Shown here piece by piece: positions 10,101 to 18,360 of a DNA stretch of 64,000 nucleotides. The number at the start of each line of letters is the position of its first letter. Position 1 is the first letter of the stretch. This DNA is from Cyclobacteriaceae bacterium (GTDB taxonomy: Bacteria; Bacteroidota; Bacteroidia; Cytophagales; Cyclobacteriaceae). Where the stretch lies: assembly GCA_019638355.1 (NCBI GenBank), contig JAHBTY010000002.1, forward strand, positions 664,108 through 728,107, given 5' to 3'. Both the position numbers and the translations under genes were made by a program. The notes under the pieces are model-generated. The model searched no databases. It had not been told where the DNA came from and saw only the letters and a program-made list of their open reading frames with translations.

Positions 10101-11794
10101 ACTGTATCCGTAAGGGAATGAATTTTCAGGTTATCAAAATCAGAAAGCCCTTTAGCTGATTGCAGGAAGTTAATAGCTTTATCCTTTACATGAATGCGAC
10201 CGGTACGGGCATCATAATCGATCATACCACGTTGAAACAAAAAATCGGCAGCCATGCGAGCCACAGCTAATGAACGCCCCTCCGTTACCAGGTCAAACAC
10301 ATAGAAATCATTACTGCCGAAGGCATTGGCATGATTAACCACCAACGCCAGTGGATGAAAGTTAAAACCCTGGCCACGCAATTCACGATAGCCCTCCGGG
10401 TCGTAAAAGTCATTAGACTCGATGATCATTGGTGCAACCTTACCGCTACCCTGTACCCACATTTTTATACTGTCCGATCGCAGGTTCCAATCGAGCCGGT
10501 CGGCTGTAAACTCAATCTGAAAGTATGATGATGTGAAAGGTGCTTTGCGTTGCGAACTCTTTTCTTTGTTCAGTATTAGGCGCTGGCGGGTATAATCGTA
10601 TCGTAATTCCATTGCGGGATGAATGATGGAATCGTTTTGATGAAACAACGTTACGCGTGCCTGTGGCGAAACAATTACAGAATCCTGAAAACCAAACGAA
10701 GCCGCAACAGCCTTGAATCGTTTGTTGGCTTCACCAAAAATTTCGATTGTAGCCAATTCGTTGTTTACCGTATTTGAATTAGCAGCCGCACCTTGCATCC
10801 CAAAGCCACCGGTGTATTTAAGATTAATACTTTCCAATCCCGTAAGGTTAATATTTGCCTGATAGGACTTGAAACGTGGAAACGTAGCTGTTTGTGGCGA
10901 TTTGTGATTGATGCTTCGGAATTCAAAAATACCGGGAACATTGCCTTGTATTTTTCCGAGATAAGTAAGGCGGCCTTGTTCTGCTTTCAGGTACGGCTGG
11001 CTGGCTTTAAAATTATATTTATTCAAATCGCAATAAACCGAATCGGGCGAAAGCCCCGCAGCGGACCAATCAAAACGACCACCTTCGCCCACAAAAAGTT
11101 TATCGCGCAATGAGAATGTTCCTTTTGTGTTGGCCAGAATAACAGAATCATACGGGGTAATAAAACCTAACGAAACCCGACTAAATAAAATTATCGGCCC
11201 CAGGATTTCGGGTTGATAAATTTCCTGTTGCCACGCGGGTTTATTGTAGGCCGATGTATCAACCGGCTCTTCGTAATTGTAGTTATAAATTTGGGTGGTA
11301 TCGGGTGGTGGTGGCTCCAAATACTGAAAACTGTAGTCATCGTTTGTCGCGAGCAGCTTAAATGCTTTTTCGTAATTCAAGGCGTGGTGTTCAAAGAAAT
11401 TTCGCGCAAGTTGAAAATAGAGATTTATCTGCACAGCATTATCTACCAACAGTACTTTGTCGGCCACTGCAAAAAAATTATTCAGTTTAGTTGGGTCTGC
11501 ATTTTCGATGCTAACAGCTGCTGCAACCGCACCGTAATAATTAAGCATGTGGGGGCGCAGCTTAAAGCCCTTCTTCTTCATCAACCTGGACTGGTTTCGT
11601 ATTTTAAGTTGCTGATCGGGACCAAGGGAAACCCAGGCTGTGTTGAATGCGGCCCCAATCATCATGGCATCGGTTGCTTTGGTATTTTCCAGTACCAGCC
11701 GCACGCTATCCTGAAAGCTAAGCGAAGCTCCGGTTTGGGCAAACAGGCTTGCGGATATAAAGAGGGTGGCTATGGATGTTAAAACCTGCTTCAC
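7118..11794 (-). CDS. 1558-aa secreted beta-strand-rich protein, unknown function
   Basis: Very long exported protein starting with GTG at 11794. The signal peptide core is TSIATLFISASLF with cleavage near FAQ. About the first 200 residues are helical. From there to about residue 1400 it is built of many short strands with the recurring pattern strand-D-turn-strand, such as LDNAGIRAAGKIDYLAATVESK (split about 800-825), reminiscent of AsmA/TamB or OstA/LptA-like beta-jellyroll repeats. That resemblance is by eye only. The C-terminus is a Lys/Glu/Asp tail (KKKEEKKKDEDDGF). It could be a periplasmic or surface scaffold. It stands alone, and the similar proteins I know of in Cytophagales are called hypothetical. 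Confidence 0.8.
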   Translation of the reverse strand: MKQVLTSIATLFISASLFAQTGASLSFQDSVRLVLENTKATDAMMIGAAFNTAWVSLGPDQQLKIRNQSRLMKKKGFKLRPHMLNYYGAVAAAVSIENADPTKLNNFFAVADKVLLVDNAVQINLYFQLARNFFEHHALNYEKAFKLLATNDDYSFQYLEPPPPDTTQIYNYNYEEPVDTSAYNKPAWQQEIYQPEILGPIILFSRVSLGFITPYDSVILANTKGTFSLRDKLFVGEGGRFDWSAAGLSPDSVYCDLNKYNFKASQPYLKAEQGRLTYLGKIQGNVPGIFEFRSINHKSPQTATFPRFKSYQANINLTGLESINLKYTGGFGMQGAAANSNTVNNELATIEIFGEANKRFKAVAASFGFQDSVIVSPQARVTLFHQNDSIIHPAMELRYDYTRQRLILNKEKSSQRKAPFTSSYFQIEFTADRLDWNLRSDSIKMWVQGSGKVAPMIIESNDFYDPEGYRELRGQGFNFHPLALVVNHANAFGSNDFYVFDLVTEGRSLAVARMAADFLFQRGMIDYDARTGRIHVKDKAINFLQSAKGLSDFDNLKIHSLTDTVANAFINFKQGRMNVYGVEEFNVSDSLNVVIKPDSSRITFLQNRDIKFNGTINAGNFEISGRDFTLKYDSFFINMNHIDSIRFYVTEKNGTRRRVNNAMVGADSTAQAASGMEASSNKTSGTLFINRPNNKSGKEKLPNYPRLDATAGGVIYFDRSEVLNGAYDRSVFFVVPPFKLDSLNDADPGSINFEGTFISSGMLPSFKEKLHTMPDKSLGFTHTVPASGYQLFQGDGKLYGGLSLDNAGIRAAGKIDYLAATVESKDFVFYPDSVVGRGNVGEIREKLYGAVYFPQVKLNDYRLKWLPKQDKMNIKNMKEPFSLYQNSATLDGALVVSKTGVGGDGRLSTRGSEVRSKEMTFSAKEFGARHARFEVKTGNPNKPALAGSNVKLNFNLDKNFATISPEVAGEAAITFPYAQFKTSIPEARWDLNTQKIVMSKAPDVPLADSYFYTTRKELDSLSFNATKAEYDIQTQQLKVSGIPYITVADARITPENNEVLILENAKIGQLKNTTIVMDTLNGYHRLTDGVVDVISRKEFTGYATYQYVNSVNDTFAIKMTNFHLEPITEQTRNKRNRGNATMQTVGIGAVTEQNNIRVAPRIFYKGDMTMYATKPALQLKGFVKLDLKKIPNYNTWLLYTQSGDEKEIYLDFNNAITEEGRKPDAGLHFAEDNDLYITFVFDKKDPADDDFFLPSGSLFYQEETKEFKIEDRAKSTGEKLSGKVFAYNEDKQEVRFEGPVNFFNATKDFKVTASALGSGNLETDVIKMNSFIMLDMNIPATVYQQMAATIADVVKNEGVKEEGLGDPTELLYKIADLVGERVVKDYEQRSLQGYVPLPSVQGLQKPLVLANVNLKWSQEHKSFYSEGLLGLSHIQRTDINGAFEGFMEVGKNEDGAPVFHLFIKASPEAWFYFGLEDNRVMIHSSVQSINDFMSKKSNAGKAKVGELVYIPGTIDETLSWINKFRLSYYGLEAPYDLNSGGTTTKKKEEKKKDEDDGF

Positions 11795-11874
11795 GGGTCA
11801 AAAACCTTCAAATTCGCAAAAATCCGGCTAATGTACTAATAGCTGATTTACTGTTCTATAACGTGGGGTATCGT

Positions 11875-12513
11875 TCAAAATTGAGGAGTAAGGGTAATCT
11901 CATCATCTTTTATTTCAATGTTAAACCAACTACTAAGCTGTTCCTTGTTTAGTTTTAGCTCCACCGCCAGAAATGCAATGTGTGTATCAAACAAACATTT
12001 GATGTAGGGATACCGGAAACTCTTGAGGTTACTTTTGGTATCCAACAGAATTACTTTTGGCCAGGAACTGCGCACTCGAACACATTTTAATTCACGAGCC
12101 AACACAGTTAAATCTTTTTGAAACAGTATTGGCCACTTGTGTTTATTGATGAGCAGATCATGGGCTGTACTGGTTGCCAGTATTTTTCTGGACTTATCGG
12201 TGCTGCGGGTAAGGGTACGATAAATCATTATACAGCCATCCACCAGTTTTTCTACCAGGTACGAAACAATAAATCCAACAAATGGAATAAGACCTACCGA
12301 GCTGCTTAAAATAAGTTGCAACCAATAGGCATTTATGGTTGCTGTTCTGTAAATGATCAGCCTTCTGCTGGTTACCACAAGCAAGGAAGGCACCCGGCTA
12401 TGAAGCTTGTTGTTTACATGCGCTTTAACCTGAAAAGCCGTAATTACCGTTTCGGTTGAATCGGAAAAGTTGTAGTTGGGTTTAATCAGAAAAAAAGAAT
12501 CCTGAACACTCAT
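11875..12513 (-). CDS. Membrane-associated protein with PH/GRAM-like N-terminal domain
   Basis: A 212-aa protein read from the ATG at 12513; an upstream TTG at 12528 would add five residues. LLVVTSRRLIIYRT (about 46-59) is the strand pair typical of bacterial PH/GRAM-like domains (xxVTxxRLIxY). A hydrophobic segment follows, LILSSSVGLIPFVGFIVSYLV (split about 67-87). The C-terminal part has no recognised domain. It lies 31 bp downstream of prmA on the same strand and may be read through from it. Function unknown. Confidence 0.65.
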   Translation of the reverse strand: MSVQDSFFLIKPNYNFSDSTETVITAFQVKAHVNNKLHSRVPSLLVVTSRRLIIYRTATINAYWLQLILSSSVGLIPFVGFIVSYLVEKLVDGCIMIYRTLTRSTDKSRKILATSTAHDLLINKHKWPILFQKDLTVLARELKCVRVRSSWPKVILLDTKSNLKSFRYPYIKCLFDTHIAFLAVELKLNKEQLSSWFNIEIKDDEITLTPQF

Positions 12514-12544
12514 TTCGCCTGCAAACAAACTGATTAATTAGAAA

Positions 12545-13378
12545 CTAAGTGAGTTTATGAAGTAATAAACTTGCCCAGGTTTCACGTTCCTGATGGAAAA
12601 CCTCACTTAAGTTATACCGGGTTGCTTCAGTTTTCAGATCGGGAACATCCTTTACATAAAAACCACTGAGTAAAAGTTGTCCACCGGGTTTTAAATATGA
12701 GGCATATCGTTGCATCTCGGCCAGCAAAATGTTTTTGTTGATGTTGGCCAGAATAATATCGAAGGTACCCGAAAGGTTAACCTCGTTAATCTTACCCAAC
12801 TGAATGTGAATGTTGCTACAATTATTGTTCGCAGCATTTTCATTTCCGTTCTCAACACTCCACTCGTCAATATCAAATGCCTCAATTTCGGAAGCACCCA
12901 ACTTGTTGGCCATAATCGAAAGAATAGCTGTGCCACAACCGGCATCCATTACACGCTTACCGCGATGGTCCATCTTCATTTGCGCACTCAACATTAAATG
13001 TGTGGTTTGATGATGGCCTGTACCAAAACTCATTTTGGGGGTGATAATGATTTCGTACGGATAAGGTTTTTCTATTTTATGAAACGCAGCCCGCACCAGG
13101 CATTTATCATCTACAATTATCGGTTCTACATTTTTTTCCCACGCTTCATTCCAGTTTTGCTTTTCAATTTCATCGAATTGAAAAACAAGTGGGGTTACCG
13201 ATGCATACTTTTCTTTTATTTGTTCGAGCAACTGTTTATCAAAGGCAATGCCTTCCAGGTACGCTTCAAAGCCGGTTTCGGTTTCCATAAAGGTATCGAA
13301 GCCAGCCTCGGCTATTTCGGCCATTAGAATTTCTGAAAATTCGGGAGTGCAGGTTATCGTTAGCCGTGAAGTCAACAT
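12545..13378 (-). CDS. prmA: Ribosomal protein L11 methyltransferase
   Basis: Trimethylates ribosomal protein L11 with SAM. The product is 277 aa, near the usual size. An N-terminal substrate-binding domain (about 1-100) precedes the Rossmann methyltransferase. MSFGTGHHQTTHLM (about 128-141) is the PrmA-specific motif, VMDAGCGTAILSI (about 155-167) binds SAM, and LANINKNIL is motif IV. In related genomes it commonly lies beside tpiA. Here a toxin-antitoxin pair separates the two, and the toxin stop is one base before the prmA ATG. Confidence 0.93.
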   Translation of the reverse strand: MLTSRLTITCTPEFSEILMAEIAEAGFDTFMETETGFEAYLEGIAFDKQLLEQIKEKYASVTPLVFQFDEIEKQNWNEAWEKNVEPIIVDDKCLVRAAFHKIEKPYPYEIIITPKMSFGTGHHQTTHLMLSAQMKMDHRGKRVMDAGCGTAILSIMANKLGASEIEAFDIDEWSVENGNENAANNNCSNIHIQLGKINEVNLSGTFDIILANINKNILLAEMQRYASYLKPGGQLLLSGFYVKDVPDLKTEATRYNLSEVFHQERETWASLLLHKLT

Positions 13379-13379
13379 C

Positions 13380-13706
13380 TTAGATTAGGTATTCTATCCA
13401 ATTTTTTAAATCTCGCTGTGTTATGCCACTTTGTTCCGATTTGTCATAGATTGATAAGAGGAATACCTTAGATTGAGTGAAGTGTATGTAGGTTATTACC
13501 CTTGCTCCGCCTGACTTTCCTTTACCTTTTGAAGAGATGGAAAGTCTGATTTTATAGCAGCTGTTCCCCAAACTCACTCCTTGTGTTGGATCGTTGACTA
13601 GTGAATTGATCAGGTTGAGGTATTCGTATTTTAGTGATGGATACTTTCTCGAAAGCCTCTTTAATTGCTTGTCGAACAGAGTCGTTCCTTCGATTTTATA
13701 GTTCAT
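13380..13706 (-). CDS. RelE/ParE-superfamily toxin
   Basis: A 108-aa toxin-like protein. The N-terminus FDKQLKRLSRKYPSLKYEY is the two-helix start of the family. The core strands KIRLSISSKGKGKSGGARVITY and KVFLLSIYDKSEQ follow, with a C-terminal helix. RelE-type proteins cut mRNA on ribosomes and ParE-type proteins act on gyrase; which applies here cannot be told from sequence. Its ATG lies inside the last codons of the antitoxin (11-bp overlap). The frame is intact. The pair splits the prmA-tpiA neighbourhood, suggesting insertion. Confidence 0.82.
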   Translation of the reverse strand: MNYKIEGTTLFDKQLKRLSRKYPSLKYEYLNLINSLVNDPTQGVSLGNSCYKIRLSISSKGKGKSGGARVITYIHFTQSKVFLLSIYDKSEQSGITQRDLKNWIEYLI

Positions 13707-13902
13707 TGAAGATGTCGTGAGCGGACTTTAATTTTACCTTTCCCCGCTTTGCCATTTTAACCTCTTCTATTGAATCCTTAAGTTCCAATAAGAATTTTGC
13801 TTTGGAAGAAGAAATTTTTTCAGCTTTTACAAATGGTAAGCTGTTCAGAAGCTCCATTATAAATTCGCCTTTCTTGTCGTTAATATCAATCAAAACTTTC
13901 AT
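13696..13902 (-). CDS. Antitoxin of the adjacent RelE/ParE-type toxin
   Basis: A 68-aa acidic/basic protein beginning MKVLIDINDKKGEF. The start is set at the ATG 13902: the longer frame to 13977 begins with TTG and runs upstream of the promoter. A TATTTTTG -7 element (minus strand, 13926-13933) lies 23 nt upstream. The N-terminal strand probably gives ribbon-like dimerisation, and the C-terminal helix (about 35-68, KFLLELKDSIEEVKMAKRG) would wrap the toxin. It overlaps the toxin by 11 bp. Confidence 0.75.
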   Translation of the reverse strand: MKVLIDINDKKGEFIMELLNSLPFVKAEKISSSKAKFLLELKDSIEEVKMAKRGKVKLKSAHDIFNEL

Positions 13903-13925
13903 AGCAGAATTGAACTCTTTAATAA

Positions 13926-13933
13926 CAAAAATA
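13926..13933 (-). promoter_or_regulatory. -7 promoter element of the toxin-antitoxin pair
   Basis: On the minus strand this reads TATTTTTG (TAnnTTTG). It lies 23 nt before the antitoxin ATG and inside the longer open frame, which argues that translation starts at 13902. Confidence 0.45.
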
Positions 13934-13973
13934 CAACTCTTTAGATCATTTAAATTAATGTCTTTCCTCCCAT

Positions 13974-14735
13974 TCAAATTGATTTAATTATCTCAGTAAA
14001 CTCCCGGCTCTTCAACGAGGCACCGCCAACTAATCCACCATCTACATCGGGGTTGGCAAAAAGTTCTTTTGCATTGGCAGCATTTACACTTCCGCCATAG
14101 AGAATGGAAATTTCATCGGCCACAGCCGCGCCATATTTTGCTGCTACATGTTTCCGAATAACTGCGTGCATATCTTGTGCTTGTTGGGCAGTAGCGGTTT
14201 TACCGGTACCAATAGCCCATACAGGTTCATAGGCAATTACTACTTTTTGTATGGCTTCTACGGATAGATGAAATAATGCTTCCTCCACTTGTGTTTTAAC
14301 CAAGGCTTCATGACCATTGGCTTCGCGTACTTCCAATGGTTCGCCACAACAGAAAATAGGAGTAAGTCCGTTTGCCAATGCGATATCCACCTTCTTTGCT
14401 AACAAAGAACCGGTTTCACCAAAATATTGTCTGCGCTCGCTGTGGCCGATAATTACATAGGGAATGTTCATGGATTTTAACATCGGTGCAGCGGTTTCAC
14501 CTGTATAAGCACCAGATGCATGCTCGCTGCAGTTTTGTGCGCCCACCGCTATGCGCGTGTTGTTGCCCAATTGTTGTTTTACCGGATATAAATATGGAAA
14601 CGGAGCACACAGCACCACTTTTACATTGCCTTTCACTTCATCGGCAATCATGCCCAGCAGTTCAGAAGTAAGCGTTTGCGCTTCTTCCAAAGTTTTATTC
14701 ATTTTCCAGTTACCGGCAACAATTTTTGAACGCAT
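13974..14735 (-). CDS. tpiA: Triosephosphate isomerase
   Basis: Glycolytic enzyme interconverting dihydroxyacetone phosphate and glyceraldehyde-3-phosphate in the cytoplasm. The product is 253 aa from the ATG at 14735; an upstream TTG extension of nine residues is not family-like. GNWKMNKT carries K11 (substrate phosphate), IIGHSERRQ the electrophilic His, and AYEPVWAIGTGKTA the catalytic Glu and loop 6. GGSVNAAN and GGLVGGASL form the phosphate cradle. All key residues are present. Confidence 0.97.
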   Translation of the reverse strand: MRSKIVAGNWKMNKTLEEAQTLTSELLGMIADEVKGNVKVVLCAPFPYLYPVKQQLGNNTRIAVGAQNCSEHASGAYTGETAAPMLKSMNIPYVIIGHSERRQYFGETGSLLAKKVDIALANGLTPIFCCGEPLEVREANGHEALVKTQVEEALFHLSVEAIQKVVIAYEPVWAIGTGKTATAQQAQDMHAVIRKHVAAKYGAAVADEISILYGGSVNAANAKELFANPDVDGGLVGGASLKSREFTEIIKSI

Positions 14736-14798
14736 AATGTCTTGTTTTAAAATTTCTCGCAAAGTCGGAAAGAATCACAAAAAGAACTAACCCGGCTT

Positions 14799-15284
14799 TT
14801 ACTTTTCATTGAAGGTGATAGCATCCACTGGCTTATCGCGCAACAACCTGAAACTTTTTACAGGGCCTTTGTAGGTAACATGTACAATGTTGGATTGATC
14901 ATCGTACAAATCCATAATTACTTCATTGCGCACTTCAATGGTTTTAAATTTTTTTATGTTCTCGATTTCGATGTAGCAGATCACAGCCGGATCATCGCGT
15001 TCAAAGCCCAGGAAATTTAACTTCTGAATTTTCCCATCCAGCTTAACAACAAAATGTTTTAACACATAATCAGCTATCAGTTGCTTAGAAGTAAGACCCT
15101 TGCCCGGTTCCAGCACGTCCAGTTCCTGGTTGTTAAGCTGGTTGCGAATGCTGGCCTCCAAATCATCCAAAAAAATGCGTGAAGTAATCTGAAGGGCTTT
15201 GTCCTTTTCGCTGTAGTTGATTTCCGACACCGACAAATGAATGGGGTGGGCTACAAGCAGGCATGCATATAATATTGAAATCAT
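14799..15284 (-). CDS. DUF6702 family protein
   Basis: A 161-aa exported protein of the DUF6702 family, found in Bacteroidota beside HupE/UreJ-like and M1 peptidase genes. The ATG at 15284 gives MISILYACLLVAHPIHLS, where a short hydrophobic leader runs straight into the conserved HPIHLSVSEI. A GTG at 15296 would add four residues. The body has strands ITSRIFLDDLEASIR and VICYIEIENI. No catalytic motif was seen. It is divergent from the HupE-like gene, with a shared promoter region of about 100 bp. Function unknown. Confidence 0.8.
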   Translation of the reverse strand: MISILYACLLVAHPIHLSVSEINYSEKDKALQITSRIFLDDLEASIRNQLNNQELDVLEPGKGLTSKQLIADYVLKHFVVKLDGKIQKLNFLGFERDDPAVICYIEIENIKKFKTIEVRNEVIMDLYDDQSNIVHVTYKGPVKSFRLLRDKPVDAITFNEK

Positions 15285-15328
15285 AACCGAAAACACACGA
15301 AAAACCGTGCCGTCAAAATTAGTTCTAA

Positions 15329-15359
15329 TTGAACTAAATCAAAATTAAGCCTATACTTG
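15329..15359 (+). promoter_or_regulatory. Promoter of the HupE/UreJ-like gene
   Basis: TTG at 15329-15331, then 20 nt, then TATACTTG at 15352-15359 (7 of 8 to the TAnnTTTG -7 box when n positions are ignored). Expected transcription starts near 15366, which favours the GTG at 15383 over the one at 15359. Confidence 0.45.
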
Positions 15360-15382
15360 TGGGCTTTAAAAATCAGGTAGTT

Positions 15383-15967
15383 GTGAGCGAGTTTGCATTA
15401 TATTTTGGGTTAGGCAAAGATCATATTCTGGATGCAAACGGGTACGATCACATCCTTTTTGTAATTGCCTTGTGTGCCGTGTATCTGTTACACAATTGGA
15501 AAAAAGTGTTGATTCTGGTAACTGCTTTTACGATTGGCCATTCTATTACACTTGCACTTGCTACCCTGCGGGTTATTGTTTTTCCGGGCGAGGTAATTGA
15601 GTTTCTGATTCCACTCACGATTTTTATAACAGCCTTGGCCAATGTGCTTAAGCGCGATGAGGCCAGCAGCCAGGCAGCCATTCAGATCAACTATGTGTTT
15701 GCACTTTTCTTTGGATTGATTCATGGCCTCGGCTTCTCCAATTTTCTAAGAGAGTTGTTGGGCCAAAGTAAAAATATTGTAACGCCCTTGTTCGCATTTA
15801 ATGTGGGCCTTGAATTAGGTCAACTCATCATTGTTGCCCTGTTTCTGATTGCCGGTTTTGTGCTGGTGCAAATTGTGGGTGTAGCCCGAAGAGATTGGCG
15901 CATGGTTGTATCATCGGCCATTGCGGGCATTGCACTAATACTGATGAAGGATCGGATTTTTTGGTAA
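15383..15967 (+). CDS. HupE/UreJ-like membrane protein
   Basis: A 194-aa inner-membrane protein of the HupE/UreJ_2 family, related to nickel/cobalt permeases of the hydrogenase and urease accessory type. Metal transport here is inferred. Conserved histidines are in GKDHILDANGYDHILFV, FTIGHSITLAL and GLIHGLGFSN. Six or seven hydrophobic helices span the length. The GTG at 15383 (VSEFALYF) is preferred because the predicted promoter overlaps the upstream GTG at 15359. It is followed by two M1 metallopeptidases and divergent from DUF6702, a conserved Bacteroidota neighbourhood that might link metal supply to zinc peptidases. Confidence 0.82.
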   Translation: MSEFALYFGLGKDHILDANGYDHILFVIALCAVYLLHNWKKVLILVTAFTIGHSITLALATLRVIVFPGEVIEFLIPLTIFITALANVLKRDEASSQAAIQINYVFALFFGLIHGLGFSNFLRELLGQSKNIVTPLFAFNVGLELGQLIIVALFLIAGFVLVQIVGVARRDWRMVVSSAIAGIALILMKDRIFW

Positions 15968-15984
15968 GCTGAAGGTAAGCTTTA

Positions 15985-16075
15985 TGATTCTTGGTGGCGT
16001 AGAGACTTTGTGGCTAAAAAGAATATAGAGTTACGAAGGCTCAAAGACCCGAAGTTGCACAAAGAAATTTAATTT
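15985..16075. repeat. Possible relic of a GxxExxY-type flanking element
   Basis: This stretch contains CTTGGTGGCG...CTTTGTGGCTAAAAA and, further on, GGCTCAAAGACCCG...TTGCACAAAGAAA. Such CTTTGTGG/CACAAAG phrases commonly flank GxxExxY genes in Bacteroidota (from memory). No gene is left between them. Low confidence. Confidence 0.25.
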
Positions 16076-16111
16076 GAAGGAAACGTAATCATGAATTATA
16101 AATTGAATACT

Positions 16112-18343
16112 ATGAAACAGGTTTTATTAGGTTGCTTTCTGCTGATTGGTTTTATAACCCAGGCACAACAATGGAAAGGTAAGTTTGAACAATTAGATCA
16201 GATGCTACCTACACCCAACGAGTATCGCTCTGGGTCTGGTGCCCCTGGCCCTAAATACTGGCAACAACAAGCCGACTATGTGATTGATGCCGAGCTTAAC
16301 GATGAGAAGCAAAGCATTACCGGTGCCGAAACCATTACCTATCACAACAACTCGCCCGATGCCTTAACCTATTTGTGGTTGCAACTCGATCAGAACATTA
16401 ACGAGAAAAATAACAATACTGCTAAAACCGCCAACAGCAGCGTAATTGATTCAGTTGCGGCTGCCACTTTTGCGGCTTCCATAAACCTGACTGACTTTGA
16501 TGGTGGATTTAAAATCAAATCGGTAAAAGATGCTGCTGGCAATGCGCTGAAATACACTATCAACCAAACCATGATGCGGGTAGATTTACCCAAAGCACTT
16601 GCTGCCGGACAAAAAATGTCTTTTTCAATTGAGTGGTCGTTTAACATCAACGATCGCGTTAAGAAAATGACACCCAACGATGGCCGCAGTGGTATGGAGT
16701 TTTTTCCTGAAGATGGCAATTACCTCTACATCATTGCGCAATGGTTCCCACGCATGTGTGTGTATGATGATGTAGTGGGTTGGCAGAACAAACAATTCTG
16801 GGGACAAGGTGAGTTTACCGTAAACTTTGGTAACTATAAAGTTAACCTTACTGTACCGGCCGATCACATCATGGCCGGAACGGGTATGGTTTCTAATCTA
16901 AAAGAAGTTTTAACAGCCGATCAATACGCACGTTTTGAAAAAGCTAAAACTTCATTCGATAAACCGGTTATCATCTGTACACAAGCCGAAGCCGTGCAAC
17001 GCGAAAAAGCGAAATCAAAAGAAAAAAAGACCTGGCGCTTTGAAGCCGAAAACGTGCGCGACTTTGCATTTGCTACTTCACGCAAGTTTATCTGGGATGC
17101 ACAAGCCGTAAAGGTGGGCGATAAAACTACATTAGCCATGTCATATTATCCCAAAGAAGGCAATCCATTGTGGGAAGCGGAATCAACCAAAGCGGTGAAG
17201 AATACTTTGGTAACGTATTCCAAGTATTCTATCAACTATCCGTATCCACAAGCTACATCGGTACACGCGGCCTCGTTGGGTATGGAGTACCCGATGATTT
17301 GTTTCAACTTTGGAAGACCATTAAAAGATGGTACCATTCCTGATCGTGTTAAGTGGGGCATGATTGGTGTAATTATTCACGAGGTGGGGCACAACTTTTT
17401 CCCGATGATCATCAACAATGACGAACGCCAATGGACATGGATGGATGAAGGCTTGAATACATTTGTTCAGTATCGTACCGAAGTAGAAAACTATCCGGAT
17501 AAACCAGTTGGTCGCGGGCCAGCAGCGGGCATTGTTCCCTACATGAAGGGCAACCCCGATTTGCAACGACCATTAATGGTTAACTCCGAATCGGTGGTGC
17601 GCGCAAACTTTGGTAACGAACAATACACCAAGTGTGCTACCGCCTTAAACATTCTGCGCGAAACCGTAATGGGGCCGGAGTTATTCGATAAAGCATTTAA
17701 GGAATATGCCGAGCGTTGGGCCTTTAAACATCCAAAGCCTGCTGATTTCTTTCGCACGATGGAAGATGCCAGTGCGGTTGATCTGGATTGGTTCTGGCGC
17801 GGTTGGTTTTATACCACCGATAACCACGATGTGTCGCTGGATGATGTAAAGTGGTTTAAAGTAAAAACCAACCAGGCAACTGTAGAAAACAAAGGCAAGA
17901 AAGTAGCCAAAGGCGATCTTGCAACAAAAGGCGATGGCGATAAACCTGCCGACTTCAGCCAGGGGCCACAATACTTTAGTGTAATCCCAACCGATGATCG
18001 CTTTTATGGCGACTTCAGGAATAAGATTGATGACAAGGCTACGATTTCTAAAATGGAGAATAAAAACTTTTATGAGCTAACGCTTAGCAACAAAGGTGGT
18101 TTGGTAATGCCTGTTATTATTGAGTGGACCTACAAAGATGGAAGTAAAGAAATAGAACGCATTCCGGCCGAAATCTGGCGCATTAACGAAACCAAAGTAA
18201 CCAAAGTGTTTGCCAAGGATAAAGAAGTGGTGAACGTGGTAATTGATCCGCTAAAAGAAACCGCAGATATAAGCATTGAAAACAATGTATTCCCCAAAAA
18301 GTCACAAACCAGCAAGTTTGATGAGTTGAAGAAGGGGAAGTGA
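16112..18343 (+). CDS. Secreted M1-family zinc metallopeptidase (copy 1)
   Basis: A 743-aa exported aminopeptidase-like protein. The ATG at 16112 is chosen because it starts the signal peptide (MKQVLLGCFLLIGFITQAQ) at the same point as the paralogue at 18871; an ATG at 16091 adds seven residues. The zinc site is HEVGH (H423, E424, H427) plus E446 in WMDEG, spaced exactly HExxH-X18-E. An N-terminal beta domain (about 30-260) precedes the catalytic domain, and a C-terminal beta region carries INETKVTKVF. It is probably periplasmic or surface-attached. It is a tandem duplicate of the gene at 18871. Confidence 0.93.
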   Translation: MKQVLLGCFLLIGFITQAQQWKGKFEQLDQMLPTPNEYRSGSGAPGPKYWQQQADYVIDAELNDEKQSITGAETITYHNNSPDALTYLWLQLDQNINEKNNNTAKTANSSVIDSVAAATFAASINLTDFDGGFKIKSVKDAAGNALKYTINQTMMRVDLPKALAAGQKMSFSIEWSFNINDRVKKMTPNDGRSGMEFFPEDGNYLYIIAQWFPRMCVYDDVVGWQNKQFWGQGEFTVNFGNYKVNLTVPADHIMAGTGMVSNLKEVLTADQYARFEKAKTSFDKPVIICTQAEAVQREKAKSKEKKTWRFEAENVRDFAFATSRKFIWDAQAVKVGDKTTLAMSYYPKEGNPLWEAESTKAVKNTLVTYSKYSINYPYPQATSVHAASLGMEYPMICFNFGRPLKDGTIPDRVKWGMIGVIIHEVGHNFFPMIINNDERQWTWMDEGLNTFVQYRTEVENYPDKPVGRGPAAGIVPYMKGNPDLQRPLMVNSESVVRANFGNEQYTKCATALNILRETVMGPELFDKAFKEYAERWAFKHPKPADFFRTMEDASAVDLDWFWRGWFYTTDNHDVSLDDVKWFKVKTNQATVENKGKKVAKGDLATKGDGDKPADFSQGPQYFSVIPTDDRFYGDFRNKIDDKATISKMENKNFYELTLSNKGGLVMPVIIEWTYKDGSKEIERIPAEIWRINETKVTKVFAKDKEVVNVVIDPLKETADISIENNVFPKKSQTSKFDELKKGK

Positions 18344-18360
18344 AATGTTAGGTAACAACT

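Noticed and set aside
11213-11782. 189-codon plus-strand frame
   Set aside because: Antisense to the start of the 1558-aa protein, with no motif or plausible start context.
13903-13977. N-terminal extension of the RelE-type antitoxin from TTG 13977
   Set aside because: TTG start, runs through a predicted -7 box, and lacks the usual antitoxin N-terminus.
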